Below are positions 54,388-62,997 of a stretch of DNA of 64,000 nucleotides, piece by piece. Position 1 is the stretch's first letter; every line of letters starts with the position of its first letter. The position numbers and the translations under genes are program-made. Under the pieces are notes generated by a model, which worked only from the letters and a program-made list of their open reading frames with translations, did not search any database and was not told where the DNA came from. The DNA comes from UBA6522 sp965204155 (GTDB taxonomy: Bacteria; Pseudomonadota; Gammaproteobacteria; Steroidobacterales; Rariloculaceae), in NCBI GenBank assembly GCA_965204155.1, contig OZ241971.1:4030001-4094000 (forward strand), written 5' to 3'.

Positions 54388-55440
54388 ATGGCGGAAAGAG
54401 ACATAACGATTCCGGTCGGGCAATTGAGAGCATTCACAGCCCGCAATTTCGAGGCCCTGGGTATGTCGCCCGAACACGCCGACCTCATGGCCGAACAGAT
54501 TGCATGGGCGCACATACGGGGTTACCCGTGGTTGGGCGCCCGCAAGATCATTCAATATGGCACGCGCGTCCTGAAAGGCGCGGCCGCGACCCACGGCAAC
54601 CTTTCCCTCGTCACCGAGACCGACAGTCTCGCCGCATTCGATGCGGACAATGCCTTCAGCCAGGTGATCGGCAAACGGGCCATGCTCACGGCCATCGGCA
54701 AGGCCCGCAACACGGGCGTCGGCACGGTGGTCGTTCGCAATAGTTCCAATGCGTCGGCACTGGGCTACTACGCTGAACTCGCCGCCCGGAAACGGGTCAT
54801 CGGACTGGTCATCAACAATGCACCGCCCCTCATGGCGCCGTGGGGAAGCCGCTCGAAGATTCTCGGCAACCAGGCGTTCGCCATCGGCTGCCCGGCCGGG
54901 AAGCGCGATCCGATCATTCTCGACACCGCGCTGTCGGAACTGACGCTGGTCGGCATTCACGCTTACCAGTTGCGCGGCGAACCGCTTCCTGAGGGCGTGG
55001 CGCTCGATGCCGACGGCCTGCCGACCACCGACCCGGCTGCGGCGCTGGACGGCATTCTGGTGCCGGCGGGCCGGCACAGGGGTTCCGGGCTTGCGATCAT
55101 GTGGGAGATCCTGACCGGCGTGCTGGCCGGTGGGGACCGCTTCATGTCCGATGTGACCATGCCGGACGTATTCGACAGGCCGCAGGGCACGAGCCTGTTC
55201 TTTCTGGCCATCGAGCCGCAGGCGGTGATGCCACATGAGCAATTCGTCGCGCGGGTCGACGACCTGGTCGAGCGGATCCATGCGTCGCGGCCCGCGGACG
55301 GGGTCGAGCGGGTCCGGGTTCCCGGCGAGGCGTCCGCCGAGCGCGCCAGGCAAGCCGAAGCAACCGGAGCAGTGCTGTCGGCGGATCTCTACGCCGACCT
55401 TGCACGCTTCGCCGCAAAAATCGGAGTCCGCTGGGAGTGA
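54388..55440 (+). CDS. Malate/lactate dehydrogenase-like (Ldh_2 family) oxidoreductase
   Basis: 350 residues of the Ldh_2 fold, NAD(P)-dependent. Blocks are QIAWAHIRGYPWLGARKI near residue 33, VGTVVVRNSSNASALGYYAE, NNAPPLMAPWGSRSKILGNQ and LDTALSELTLVGI. Relatives act on malate, lactate, ureidoglycolate (AllD), delta-1-piperideine carboxylate and other 2-hydroxy or imino acids. The usual catalytic His in the first part appears as RGYP rather than the SHGVxR seen in malate enzymes, and NSSNAS replaces the common SxHFG, so the active site differs from classic members. Overlaps the next gene by GTGA. Confidence 0.82.
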   Translation: MAERDITIPVGQLRAFTARNFEALGMSPEHADLMAEQIAWAHIRGYPWLGARKIIQYGTRVLKGAAATHGNLSLVTETDSLAAFDADNAFSQVIGKRAMLTAIGKARNTGVGTVVVRNSSNASALGYYAELAARKRVIGLVINNAPPLMAPWGSRSKILGNQAFAIGCPAGKRDPIILDTALSELTLVGIHAYQLRGEPLPEGVALDADGLPTTDPAAALDGILVPAGRHRGSGLAIMWEILTGVLAGGDRFMSDVTMPDVFDRPQGTSLFFLAIEPQAVMPHEQFVARVDDLVERIHASRPADGVERVRVPGEASAERARQAEATGAVLSADLYADLARFAAKIGVRWE

Positions 55441-56780
55441 CTACGCTCACACAGCGGCTCGCCCAATACATTTGCGACGAACGATTCGACCGGATCGATC
55501 CTGCGGCCGTCAAGCGCACCGGGCAGATCCTGGCCTACCATATCGGGCTCGCGTGCCGAGCCGTCAGAGACGAGCATCCCGAAGCGGGCAAGGCGGTGGC
55601 GCTCGCCCTGGACCTGAGCGAAGGCGGCGGCCACGCGACCCTTATCGGCCAGTCGCGCAAGGCTACCCTTGTCGACGCCGTGTTCGCAAACTGTTCGATG
55701 ATGCGCGCCATGGGACTCGATGACGTCATTTTTCCCTCCGGTATACACGCAGGCCTCATGACGTTGCCGGTGGCTCTCGGTATCGGGGAGCGCACCCACG
55801 CGTCCGGCGCCGATCTCATTACGGCCGTGGTCACCGGCTACGAGATCATGGGCAAGTTCGGGCAATTCACCTGGGGACTGGATCCGCCCCGTCGCCCGAC
55901 CCAGCCGTTCGGGCCGTTCGGTTCAATCGCCACCGCCGGGAAGTTGCTGGGGTTGGATCACGAGCAGACCGTGGTTGCACTGGCCTATGCGGCGCATACC
56001 GCCATGGGGTTGGCGGAACACGACTCAGGCCCGGTGTCGCACTGGTACAGCCTCATCTGCCGGCACGCTGTCACCAGCGCGTATTCGGCGCGCGCGGGCG
56101 CCTGGGGTTCGCCCACGGTGATCGAAGGCAGGTACGGATTCGCCGATGCCTTTCTCGGTTCCGGCCCTGTTGACGGAGATGCCATCGCCGATTCGCTCGG
56201 ACGCGACTACGCCGTCATGGAGTCCTGCGAGAAGCGTTATCCGGGCACGGCGCTCAACCAGATACCGATCGAGCTGATGCGCTCGATGGTAGTCGATCAG
56301 GGTCTTCGGGCCCGCGACGTGAGTCGCATACGCATTACGTTTCCCAAGGAAAGGCGGCGATTCTCCGCCGGTCACGAACTGGGCCCGTTCGCCAATCCGG
56401 GCCTGGCGGCTTCGTCATTCGCCTTCCAGTGCGCCATGCTGCTACTGGACGGGGAACAGGATCCGTCGCGGTACGATGATTTCGCCGACCCGGAGATCCG
56501 GCGCGCGATTGCGGCCATGTCGGTAGATTTTGTCCCGGACAAGCCGATACGCTATACCCGAATCGAAGTCGAAACCCGCTCGGGCGCCCGATTGATACGC
56601 GAGGGGGACGAATTCAGGTTCGCGCCGGATCAGACGCGAATCGTGCTGGAGCGGGATGCGGCCGGCGTTCTGCCAGACGCCCGAATAGAACGGCTGATCG
56701 AGTTGCTGGACGACCTTGAGAACGTGGCGGATGTGGCGGATCTCACGGACTGTCTTTCCCCCGATCCCGCCCGAAACTGA
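55437..56780 (+). CDS. MmgE/PrpD family protein
   Basis: 447 residues from GTG 55437 in a four-base overlap with the preceding gene. ILAYHIGLACRAVRDEH, FANCSMMRAMGLDDVIFPSG, HAGLMTLPVALGIGE, TGYEIMGKFGQFTWGLDPPR, AYAAHTAMGLAEHDSGPVSH and EKRYPGTALNQIPIELMRSM are visible. It is closely similar to the protein at 35824-37161 (shared RPTxPFGPFGS, RAGAWGSP). It lies 12 bp before a dihydroorotase-like gene; the other copies of these two families also occur within the window, at 35.8 and 40.6 kb. Confidence 0.88.
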   Translation: MTTLTQRLAQYICDERFDRIDPAAVKRTGQILAYHIGLACRAVRDEHPEAGKAVALALDLSEGGGHATLIGQSRKATLVDAVFANCSMMRAMGLDDVIFPSGIHAGLMTLPVALGIGERTHASGADLITAVVTGYEIMGKFGQFTWGLDPPRRPTQPFGPFGSIATAGKLLGLDHEQTVVALAYAAHTAMGLAEHDSGPVSHWYSLICRHAVTSAYSARAGAWGSPTVIEGRYGFADAFLGSGPVDGDAIADSLGRDYAVMESCEKRYPGTALNQIPIELMRSMVVDQGLRARDVSRIRITFPKERRRFSAGHELGPFANPGLAASSFAFQCAMLLLDGEQDPSRYDDFADPEIRRAIAAMSVDFVPDKPIRYTRIEVETRSGARLIREGDEFRFAPDQTRIVLERDAAGVLPDARIERLIELLDDLENVADVADLTDCLSPDPARN

Positions 56781-56792
56781 CGAGGAGTCTCC

Positions 56793-58100
56793 GTGAGCTT
56801 GATGATTTGTGGACGCACCTACTTCGATGGCGCGGTCAGCGACCGCGCCGTGCTGATCGAGAACGGGCGCATCGCGGCGATCCTGGATGAGGACGACGGT
56901 TCCGCGGAAGCGCGCGTCGAACTGGGCGAGCGAGAGATCCTGCTGCCGTCGGCGATCGATCTGCAATGCGCGCTGCGGGACTGGGGCGAATCCGAACGCG
57001 AGACAGTGGAGACGTGTACCCGGGCGGCCCTGGCCGGCGGAGTCACCGTTGTCGGCGATCAGTCCAACACCGTACCGCGCATCGATTCGGTCGAGCTGGT
57101 GCGCAGGCGTGCCGGAGACGTGGCCGGCAAGGCGTGGTGCGACTTCGGCATCGCGGGTCACCCGCCGGTGAATCCGCCGGACCTCGACGGTTACCGGGAG
57201 GCCGGCGCGTTTTCAGTGCAATTCTGGCCATGGGATCAGCGGCCCTGGCGTTATCCGCGCGATACCGATGACAGCCAGGCGTACTTCAGGCGTTGCGCAG
57301 AACTTGGACTAAAGGGGCTGATCGTCGTGGATGAGCTGGCGTTCCAGGGAACGGCGTTGGAAGAGGAGGGCGAGCGATACGCGCTGCAGGCCCTCTTGCG
57401 GCGCCTGGATCCGGCATTCCATGCGCGGGTTTCGGTGACGCGCCCCGATAGCGTCGAGACCCTGCTCGGGCACCGTGACCGCCTGCCGAACATGCGCATC
57501 CAGGTGCCCCATCATTCGCTGTTCGTCGACAGGCAGCGGGCGTACAAGAAGATTGGCTCGGCGGCCTTTCACGTGCCGCCATTGCGTCCGGCCGAGGAAG
57601 TGGAGCGGATGCAGCAACTCGCCATGGACGGCAAGATCGACGTGGTCGTTTCGTTCCATGCGCCGCATCGGTTGCCCGACAAGTACAGCACCGAACCGAT
57701 TCCCGGCGAGTTCACTCCCAAGGCCGGTTATTCGGCAGTCGAGGTGGCGTACATGTACACGTTGACGAAACTGGGCATCGATACGGGCTGCCGCTGCCAT
57801 TGCTCCGGCCCTGCCGGGCACCTGGGGCTTGACGCGGGTGAGATCAGGATCGGCAACGAGGCAAACCTTGTCATCGTCGAGGAAGACGAGGGCCTGCCCG
57901 AACAGAATATCCACGTCACGGGCAGCGCCGGCAAGGGAGTCTGGAAGGTCGATCCTTCGAAGTGGCGCACCCTGGCGAAAGTCACGCCATTCGTGGGCGA
58001 GCGCCTGAAGTACCGCGTGTCGAAAACGTATCTGCGTGGCCGGGAAGTCTTCGACAGCGCAGGTGACCGGTTCACGCGCGGCGACGTCCGGGCGCTCTAG
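56793..58100 (+). CDS. Dihydroorotase-like amidohydrolase homolog lacking the HxH metal site
   Basis: 435 residues from GTG 56793, with GAGGAG ahead. Parallel to the paralog at 40649-41962: the HxH block reads AIDLQCALRDWGES with Gln58 and Ala60 at the His positions, and the Asp before HAPH is Phe (VSFHAPH). GALAGGVTV-like AALAGGVTVVGDQSN, VPHHSLFVDRQRAYKKIGSA and GYSAVEVAYMYTLTKLG are conserved with it. Loss of both His in two paralogs that otherwise keep the fold implies a conserved family of altered function, not decay. Follows MmgE/PrpD by 12 bp. Confidence 0.8.
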   Translation: MSLMICGRTYFDGAVSDRAVLIENGRIAAILDEDDGSAEARVELGEREILLPSAIDLQCALRDWGESERETVETCTRAALAGGVTVVGDQSNTVPRIDSVELVRRRAGDVAGKAWCDFGIAGHPPVNPPDLDGYREAGAFSVQFWPWDQRPWRYPRDTDDSQAYFRRCAELGLKGLIVVDELAFQGTALEEEGERYALQALLRRLDPAFHARVSVTRPDSVETLLGHRDRLPNMRIQVPHHSLFVDRQRAYKKIGSAAFHVPPLRPAEEVERMQQLAMDGKIDVVVSFHAPHRLPDKYSTEPIPGEFTPKAGYSAVEVAYMYTLTKLGIDTGCRCHCSGPAGHLGLDAGEIRIGNEANLVIVEEDEGLPEQNIHVTGSAGKGVWKVDPSKWRTLAKVTPFVGERLKYRVSKTYLRGREVFDSAGDRFTRGDVRAL

Positions 58101-58212
58101 TTGCAGATGATGGCGCGGTCGGCGTAACCGGCATGGGGGAGCATGTTTGCACCGATTGCCGCTTTTCTAACGCTTGGGCCCGGGCGGAGGGTCGAAAAGC
58201 AGGGTACTCGTA

Positions 58213-58518
58213 ATGAAGAAAGGTTATTTCGTGGCCAAGGTCGATGTCACCGATCGGGAAGGCTATGCGCAATATCTGGAGTCGGGCGCGGGGTTGGTGG
58301 ATGCGGCCGGCGGCCGCAAGCTGGTGGTCCCGCACAGCCGGTATGAACTGGTCGAAGGTCAGTGGGATCCCGAACGCTTCGTGGTGATCGAGTTTCCGAG
58401 CTACGAAGCGCTCAGGGAGTGGTATTTCTCCGATGCCTACACCGCGGCCCGCCAACATCGTGTCCGCTCTTCGGAGTCCTGGGTGATGCTGGTCGAGGGC
58501 GCCGAAGGCGACGATTGA
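58213..58518 (+). CDS. DUF1330 domain protein
   Basis: 101 residues from ATG 58213. KGYFVAKVDVTDREGYAQYL, then RFVVIEFPSYEALREWYFSD and YTAARQHRVRSSESWVMLVE are DUF1330 signatures of a small dimeric alpha/beta-barrel fold. Function of the family is unknown; members often accompany catabolic genes. Its stop overlaps the next start (TGATG). The 112 bp before it hold nothing I recognise. Confidence 0.88.
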   Translation: MKKGYFVAKVDVTDREGYAQYLESGAGLVDAAGGRKLVVPHSRYELVEGQWDPERFVVIEFPSYEALREWYFSDAYTAARQHRVRSSESWVMLVEGAEGDD

Positions 58519-59252
58519 TGCCGGCCTTCCTCGCCATCGATCAGGCAACGTTTCTGCTTGCCTTCGCCGTCGTCGCGGTGGCGGCCATTCCACAGTCGTT
58601 GACGGGGATGGGATTCGGCTTGCTCGCCGCGTCCCTGCTGCTGCTGGTCGATCCGACCCTGGTGCCGGCGACGGTCATCGTCATGGGCAACCTGGTCGCG
58701 GCAGCCAACGCCCTCGGCCATCGGGCGAGCGTCAACGGCCGGGAACTCGGGACGGCCCTGGCGGGCAGGGCGCTCGGCATCGGCTGCGCTTTCGGGGTGC
58801 TGGGGTTCATCGACGACCGCGACACGTTTTCGCTGCTGGTCGCGATCGTCATCCTGTTCGCCATCGTTCTGAGTTTCGTCAACATGGCTCCGCGCAAGAC
58901 GCCGCGGTCGATCTTCGCCGCCGGAGTCGTCTCGGGGGTGACCGGGACCATCACCTCGGTCGGTGCGCCGCCGATGGGCGTTGTCTACCAGCATTCCCGC
59001 CGACGGGAGACCAGTGCGACCCTGAACGCCTATTTCGCCATCGGCGGACTCGTTTCTGCGATCGTCGTGTGGTACCACGGCTGGCTCGGCTGGCGCGACA
59101 TCTGGCTGGCGCTGGCGCTGCTTCCCGCCCTGGCCGCCGGTACCTGGGCTTCGCGGCTGCTGCGCGGCTACGCCGACCGGCAATTCAGGCCCGCCGTGCT
59201 TCTGATCTGCACCTCCAGCGCCGGCGCGGTCATCTGGCGGGTCCTGGCCTGA
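58518..59252 (+). CDS. TauE/SafE (DUF81) family membrane protein
   Basis: 244 residues with about eight hydrophobic segments. IPQSLTGMGFGLLAASLLLL at the start and VVSGVTGTITSVGAPPMGVV in the middle are the paired glycine-rich motifs of the family, which exports sulfite, sulfonates or other organic anions. In a window full of sulfatases an anion exporter is notable, but the gene is coupled to DUF1330 and the second catabolic region rather than to the sulfatases. Convergent with a sulfatase gene. Confidence 0.87.
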   Translation: MPAFLAIDQATFLLAFAVVAVAAIPQSLTGMGFGLLAASLLLLVDPTLVPATVIVMGNLVAAANALGHRASVNGRELGTALAGRALGIGCAFGVLGFIDDRDTFSLLVAIVILFAIVLSFVNMAPRKTPRSIFAAGVVSGVTGTITSVGAPPMGVVYQHSRRRETSATLNAYFAIGGLVSAIVVWYHGWLGWRDIWLALALLPALAAGTWASRLLRGYADRQFRPAVLLICTSSAGAVIWRVLA

Positions 59253-59262
59253 GGGAACGCCC

Positions 59263-60624
59263 CTACGGGCCCCGGTCCGCACCGTCGACGGACTGTTCTC
59301 CCCAGTTCGGGCTATTGGGATGTTGCCCGATGACGGCGCGCAGCCGCTCGAAGGCTTGCCGCGCGCTCGGCCTCAAGCCCCCCGAGGTGGAGATCGCCCG
59401 AGTTTCCTCGGGGTCCCACCTGATGTCGTAGAAACGGCCATCGGAGTACAGCTTCCAGTCCGTGTCGAACACGTAGCGGCTGCCCGCATATCGATAACGC
59501 TGACCCGGCGGGCCCCACTTGGGATCGTAGTGGATAAAGATCGCGTCGCGCTGGAAACCGGCCTCGCCGCGAAACTTCGGAACCAGACTGTGGCCGTCGA
59601 GCGTGTACCTGCCGGTATCCTCGACCGCGGCCAACTCGAGCAGGGTCGGAAAGACATCGGTGAAGTCGATCAGATCGGCATTCGAGCGGCCTTGCAGGGC
59701 GGGACCGCCCCAGGCGATGAACGGCACATGGGTGCCGCGCTGCAGCGTCGACCCCTTGCCGCCGGGCAACGGAGCGCCGCGGTAGCGGTTGACGAGGCTT
59801 GAGTCGGTGCCGTTGTCGGCGGTGAAGATGATGACCGTCTGCTCGGCGATGCCGAGTTCGGCGACCCTTGCGCGCACGCGGCCGACGAGTTTGTCCATGT
59901 AGGCGACCATGGCGGCGAACCGGTCCTGCGCGGAGTCCGCCCGGGGTGCATCCGGGGTGGGCACGAACGGCACGTGCGGCAGCAGCATGGGGTAGTAGAC
60001 GAAGAACGGGCCGGTTCGGTGGGCTTCGATGAATTCGAGTATGCGGCGGTTGTACAGGTCGGGGCTGAATACGTCCTCGTCGTAACCCACCCGATCGGCA
60101 TCGTCGCGGATCGAGGGCCACCAGTAGACGTAGTCGGAGGTGTTGGCGCGGTCCGGGTCCGGCCAGCCGACGAAATGCTCGTCGAACCCCGCGTCTTCCG
60201 GCAGCAGGCCGCGGTAGCCGCCGGGTTCCCCGGTGCCGAACGCCAGTTGCCACTTGCCGGCGACCAGGGTCCGGTACCCGGCCGCCTCGAGCGCGTGCGC
60301 AAACGTGGTGACTTCAGGGCGCAGGTAGGCGAACTGCTCGTAATTTCGGTAATTGTGCTGCCCCGTCATGATCTTGACCCGGGACGGGGTACAAAGCGGT
60401 TGCGAGTGCGCGTTGTCGAATCGAACGCCCTCGGCCGCGAGGCGGTTGATCTCCGGGGTCGCATGGGAGTTTCCGCCGTAGGTGGCAATCGTTTCCACAC
60501 CGGCATCGTCCGCCATGATCAACACGATATTGTATGGACGGCGATCCTGGGCCGCTGCCTGGAATCCGGCAATCAGCAGCAGAAGGAACGCCAGGAACCG
60601 CCGTGCCCGCGCGTCAGACAGCAT
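59263..60624 (-). CDS. Type I sulfatase
   Basis: 453 residues with a signal peptide (FLAFLLLLIAGFQAAAQ, about residues 10-26). NIVLIMADDAGVETIATYGG opens the metal site and CTPSRVKIMTGQHNYRNY carries the predicted formylglycine Cys78. TADNGTDSSLVNRYRGAPLP and a short C-terminal domain follow. It is the closest relative of the N-terminal unit of the double sulfatase at 29575-32226 (shared PLCTPSRV and HNYRNY). Its start overlaps the end of the GMC gene by 11 bases, so it is the last gene of a Gdh3/GMC/sulfatase operon, an unusual link of desulfation with sugar oxidation. Confidence 0.93.
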   Translation of the reverse strand: MLSDARARRFLAFLLLLIAGFQAAAQDRRPYNIVLIMADDAGVETIATYGGNSHATPEINRLAAEGVRFDNAHSQPLCTPSRVKIMTGQHNYRNYEQFAYLRPEVTTFAHALEAAGYRTLVAGKWQLAFGTGEPGGYRGLLPEDAGFDEHFVGWPDPDRANTSDYVYWWPSIRDDADRVGYDEDVFSPDLYNRRILEFIEAHRTGPFFVYYPMLLPHVPFVPTPDAPRADSAQDRFAAMVAYMDKLVGRVRARVAELGIAEQTVIIFTADNGTDSSLVNRYRGAPLPGGKGSTLQRGTHVPFIAWGGPALQGRSNADLIDFTDVFPTLLELAAVEDTGRYTLDGHSLVPKFRGEAGFQRDAIFIHYDPKWGPPGQRYRYAGSRYVFDTDWKLYSDGRFYDIRWDPEETRAISTSGGLRPSARQAFERLRAVIGQHPNSPNWGEQSVDGADRGP

Positions 60625-62365
60625 CGTTACTCACCAGATCGACAGCGTGATTGGCGGCCCGGGCAGTCATTGCCATCAACGTCAGGGTCGGGTTCACGCA
60701 ACTGCCGGAGGACATTGCCGCGCCATCGGTGATAAAGACGTTCGGCGCCACGTGGAGTTGATTCCAGCGATTGACGATGGATTGCGCGGGATCGTCGCCC
60801 ATGCAGGCGCCGCCCATCTCGTGAATGGCACGTCCCGGCGCACCGAGTACGTCTTCGGAGACAATTTCGGTCGCGCCCGCGGCCCGGAGCATCGCGACAC
60901 TCTGTCGCGCGATATCGGCCCCCATGCGGGTCTCGTTCTGGCCCCATTGCACATCGAACCGAACCTGGGGGATACCGAATCGATCGACGGCGGTCTCCGA
61001 CAAGAGCACGCGGTTACCGGGGTCCGGCAGCACTTCGCCGAAACCGAGCATGTAGATCTGCCACGGACCCGGTACGCGCAGCCGCTGCTTGAGCTCGGCG
61101 CCGAATCCCGCGCCGCTTTCGGGCGCCAGGCGCCGCGCCGCGCCCTGGTAGCCGTAGCCGCGCACGAAGTCCTGCATGGATTCGCGATCGGACAGGTTAC
61201 GGAAGCGGGGAATGTAGAAGCCGTTGGGCCGGCGGCCGTACTCGACGAATTGCTCGAATTGCCCGCGGAACGTACCGAAGGCCCGAACGCCGTAGACGTG
61301 ATCCACGATGTACCGCCCGAGTACGTCATGGGTGTTGCCCAAGCCGTTGGGCATGGCCTCGCTTCTGGAGTTGAGCAGGATCTGGTTGCTGGCGATGCAG
61401 GATGCGCAAAGAAATACGACCCGGGCGCGATAGACTGACCGCACGCCGGTATGCGCGTCGATGACCTGCACGCCGGTCACCCGTTGCTGCGCCGCGTCGT
61501 ATTCGAGCGATTCGACGACGCTGTCGCCCTTCAGGGTGAGATTTCCAGTGGCCCGGGCCATGGGCAGGGTGACGGCCTGGGTGGAGAAATAGGCGCCGTA
61601 GGAGCAGCCGCGATGGCACTGGTTGCGGAACTGGCAGCGGACACGGCCCTGCTCCGGCATGTCCAGCGTGAGGTTGGCGACGCGACCGATCGTGAGGACC
61701 CGGTCATCGAAGTCGCGTGCCAACACTTCGCGGAACCGCTGTTCGACGATATTGAGCGGCATGGGAGGCTGAAAATCGCTGTCAGGGAGTCCCTCCAGGC
61801 CAAGTGCCTCGCCGCTGATGCCGACGATCCCTTCGACATGCCTGTACCAGGGTTCGATATCGTCGTAGCGAATCGGCCAGTCGACGCCGTGACCGTCCGC
61901 CCGGTTGGACTCGAAATCCTGCCGTGACCACCGGTAGCACTGGCGTCCCCAGACCAGCGACTTGCCGCCGACCACTCCGGGGCGTATCCAGGTGAACGGC
62001 TTGCTCTCGTCGTAAACGTAGGGCTGTTCGTCATCCGACGCGTAGAACGGATAGTTTTCCGGACGAGCCGTCGGTGACAGGCTGTAATCTGCCTGTTTGC
62101 CGGGCGGCCATCGGTTCCGGAAAGGCAATTCGTGCGCACCGCGGCCCTCTGTCGGGTAGTCCTGCCGGTGTTCGACCGATCCGCCGCGATCGAGCATGAG
62201 CGTCTTCAGGCCGTTCTCGCACAGTTCCTTTGCAGCCCAGCCCCCGGTCGCGCCGGAGCCGATGACGATCGCATCGAACCTCGTGCTTTCCGGTGGCCTG
62301 TCCACTGTCCGGAGTTGCCGCTCAGGCCGTGAAGAGTCTGCCGACTTCTGCGTAGGGATACGCAC
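60614..62365 (-). CDS. GMC family FAD-dependent oxidoreductase
   Basis: 583 residues. FDAIVIGSGATGGWAAKELC (about residues 30-49) is the FAD-binding motif; a QCHRGCSYGAYF segment, AIHEMGGACMGDDPAQSIVN and a C-terminal SCVNPTLTLMAMTARAANH carry the active-site His and Asn. ATG 62365 overlaps the Gdh3-like gene by 44 bases; GTG 62305 would give a shorter protein without overlap and may be the true start. Paralogous to the GMC enzyme at 6113-7807 but clearly divergent. It probably oxidises a sugar or sugar acid with its Gdh3 partner. Confidence 0.9.
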   Translation of the reverse strand: MRIPTQKSADSSRPERQLRTVDRPPESTRFDAIVIGSGATGGWAAKELCENGLKTLMLDRGGSVEHRQDYPTEGRGAHELPFRNRWPPGKQADYSLSPTARPENYPFYASDDEQPYVYDESKPFTWIRPGVVGGKSLVWGRQCYRWSRQDFESNRADGHGVDWPIRYDDIEPWYRHVEGIVGISGEALGLEGLPDSDFQPPMPLNIVEQRFREVLARDFDDRVLTIGRVANLTLDMPEQGRVRCQFRNQCHRGCSYGAYFSTQAVTLPMARATGNLTLKGDSVVESLEYDAAQQRVTGVQVIDAHTGVRSVYRARVVFLCASCIASNQILLNSRSEAMPNGLGNTHDVLGRYIVDHVYGVRAFGTFRGQFEQFVEYGRRPNGFYIPRFRNLSDRESMQDFVRGYGYQGAARRLAPESGAGFGAELKQRLRVPGPWQIYMLGFGEVLPDPGNRVLLSETAVDRFGIPQVRFDVQWGQNETRMGADIARQSVAMLRAAGATEIVSEDVLGAPGRAIHEMGGACMGDDPAQSIVNRWNQLHVAPNVFITDGAAMSSGSCVNPTLTLMAMTARAANHAVDLVSNDAV

Positions 62366-62888
62366 CGTCGTAGCGCCCTGGGGTCGGCAGGTAGATCCGC
62401 TCGACGGTCATGCCGATTTCCGACGTATAGTACCCGGTGACCGTGAGTTGCTTGATGGTTTCGAAGAAATCATCGTCGACCCCATCGATCTGCCGTTGTT
62501 CCGCCAGGGAGACGATGTCGTCCTGGTGTTCCGGCGCCAGGTCGGCGAACGGTGCCTGACGCTGTTCGCGTGAATACTCATCGATGGCCTGCAGGTCGTC
62601 CAGAAAGCCTTCTCGGGCGTCCGGCTCGTAGTACTCATCGATAATCATCTCGATGTAACTGGTCACGCCTGCGTCTCTGGCGCCCGGGGTATCCGTGGTC
62701 GGGATGATTCGCTCGCAAAGTGCGTCCAGCAACGTCCTCTGTTCATCCGAAAAGATATCGTTCTGCGGACCCATGCCCGGATCCGTGCCGGCGGCGACCG
62801 CGCGCCTCAGGGGCGAAATCAGTGCGGCCCCGAATATGGCCGCGATCCCTCCCAGTGCCTCGCGCCGGTCGATTTGTGAGGTGATCAT
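62322..62888 (-). CDS. Gluconate 2-dehydrogenase subunit 3 family protein
   Basis: 188 residues with a Tat-type signal (IDRREALGGIAAIFGAALIS, about residues 6-25). The body begins DEQRTLLDALCERIIPTTDT and ends with TGYYTSEIGMTVERIYLPTP, both family hallmarks. First gene of the Gdh3/GMC/sulfatase operon. Smaller than the Gdh3 protein at 7804 but with the same helical core. Confidence 0.88.
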   Translation of the reverse strand: MITSQIDRREALGGIAAIFGAALISPLRRAVAAGTDPGMGPQNDIFSDEQRTLLDALCERIIPTTDTPGARDAGVTSYIEMIIDEYYEPDAREGFLDDLQAIDEYSREQRQAPFADLAPEHQDDIVSLAEQRQIDGVDDDFFETIKQLTVTGYYTSEIGMTVERIYLPTPGRYDGAYPYAEVGRLFTA

Positions 62889-62933
62889 GTGGATGGTTCG
62901 TCCTGATCGAGAATATGACAGGGCTCGATTGCT

Positions 62934-62964
62934 AGTATAGTTCCATGCGTCGACAGCATGTCAA
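62934..62964 (-). promoter_or_regulatory. Promoter of the Gdh3/GMC/sulfatase operon
   Basis: On the minus strand TTGACA (62964-62959) and TATACT (62939-62934) are separated by 19 bp, about 46 bp before the Gdh3 start at 62888. Both boxes are close to consensus, the spacing slightly long. Confidence 0.5.
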
Positions 62965-62997
62965 TTGAGTCGGAGTTTCTTCCGGCTGTACCCGTGT

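Noticed and set aside
58101..58212. Gap before DUF1330 searched for a relic gene
   Set aside because: No frame with a recognisable motif was found.
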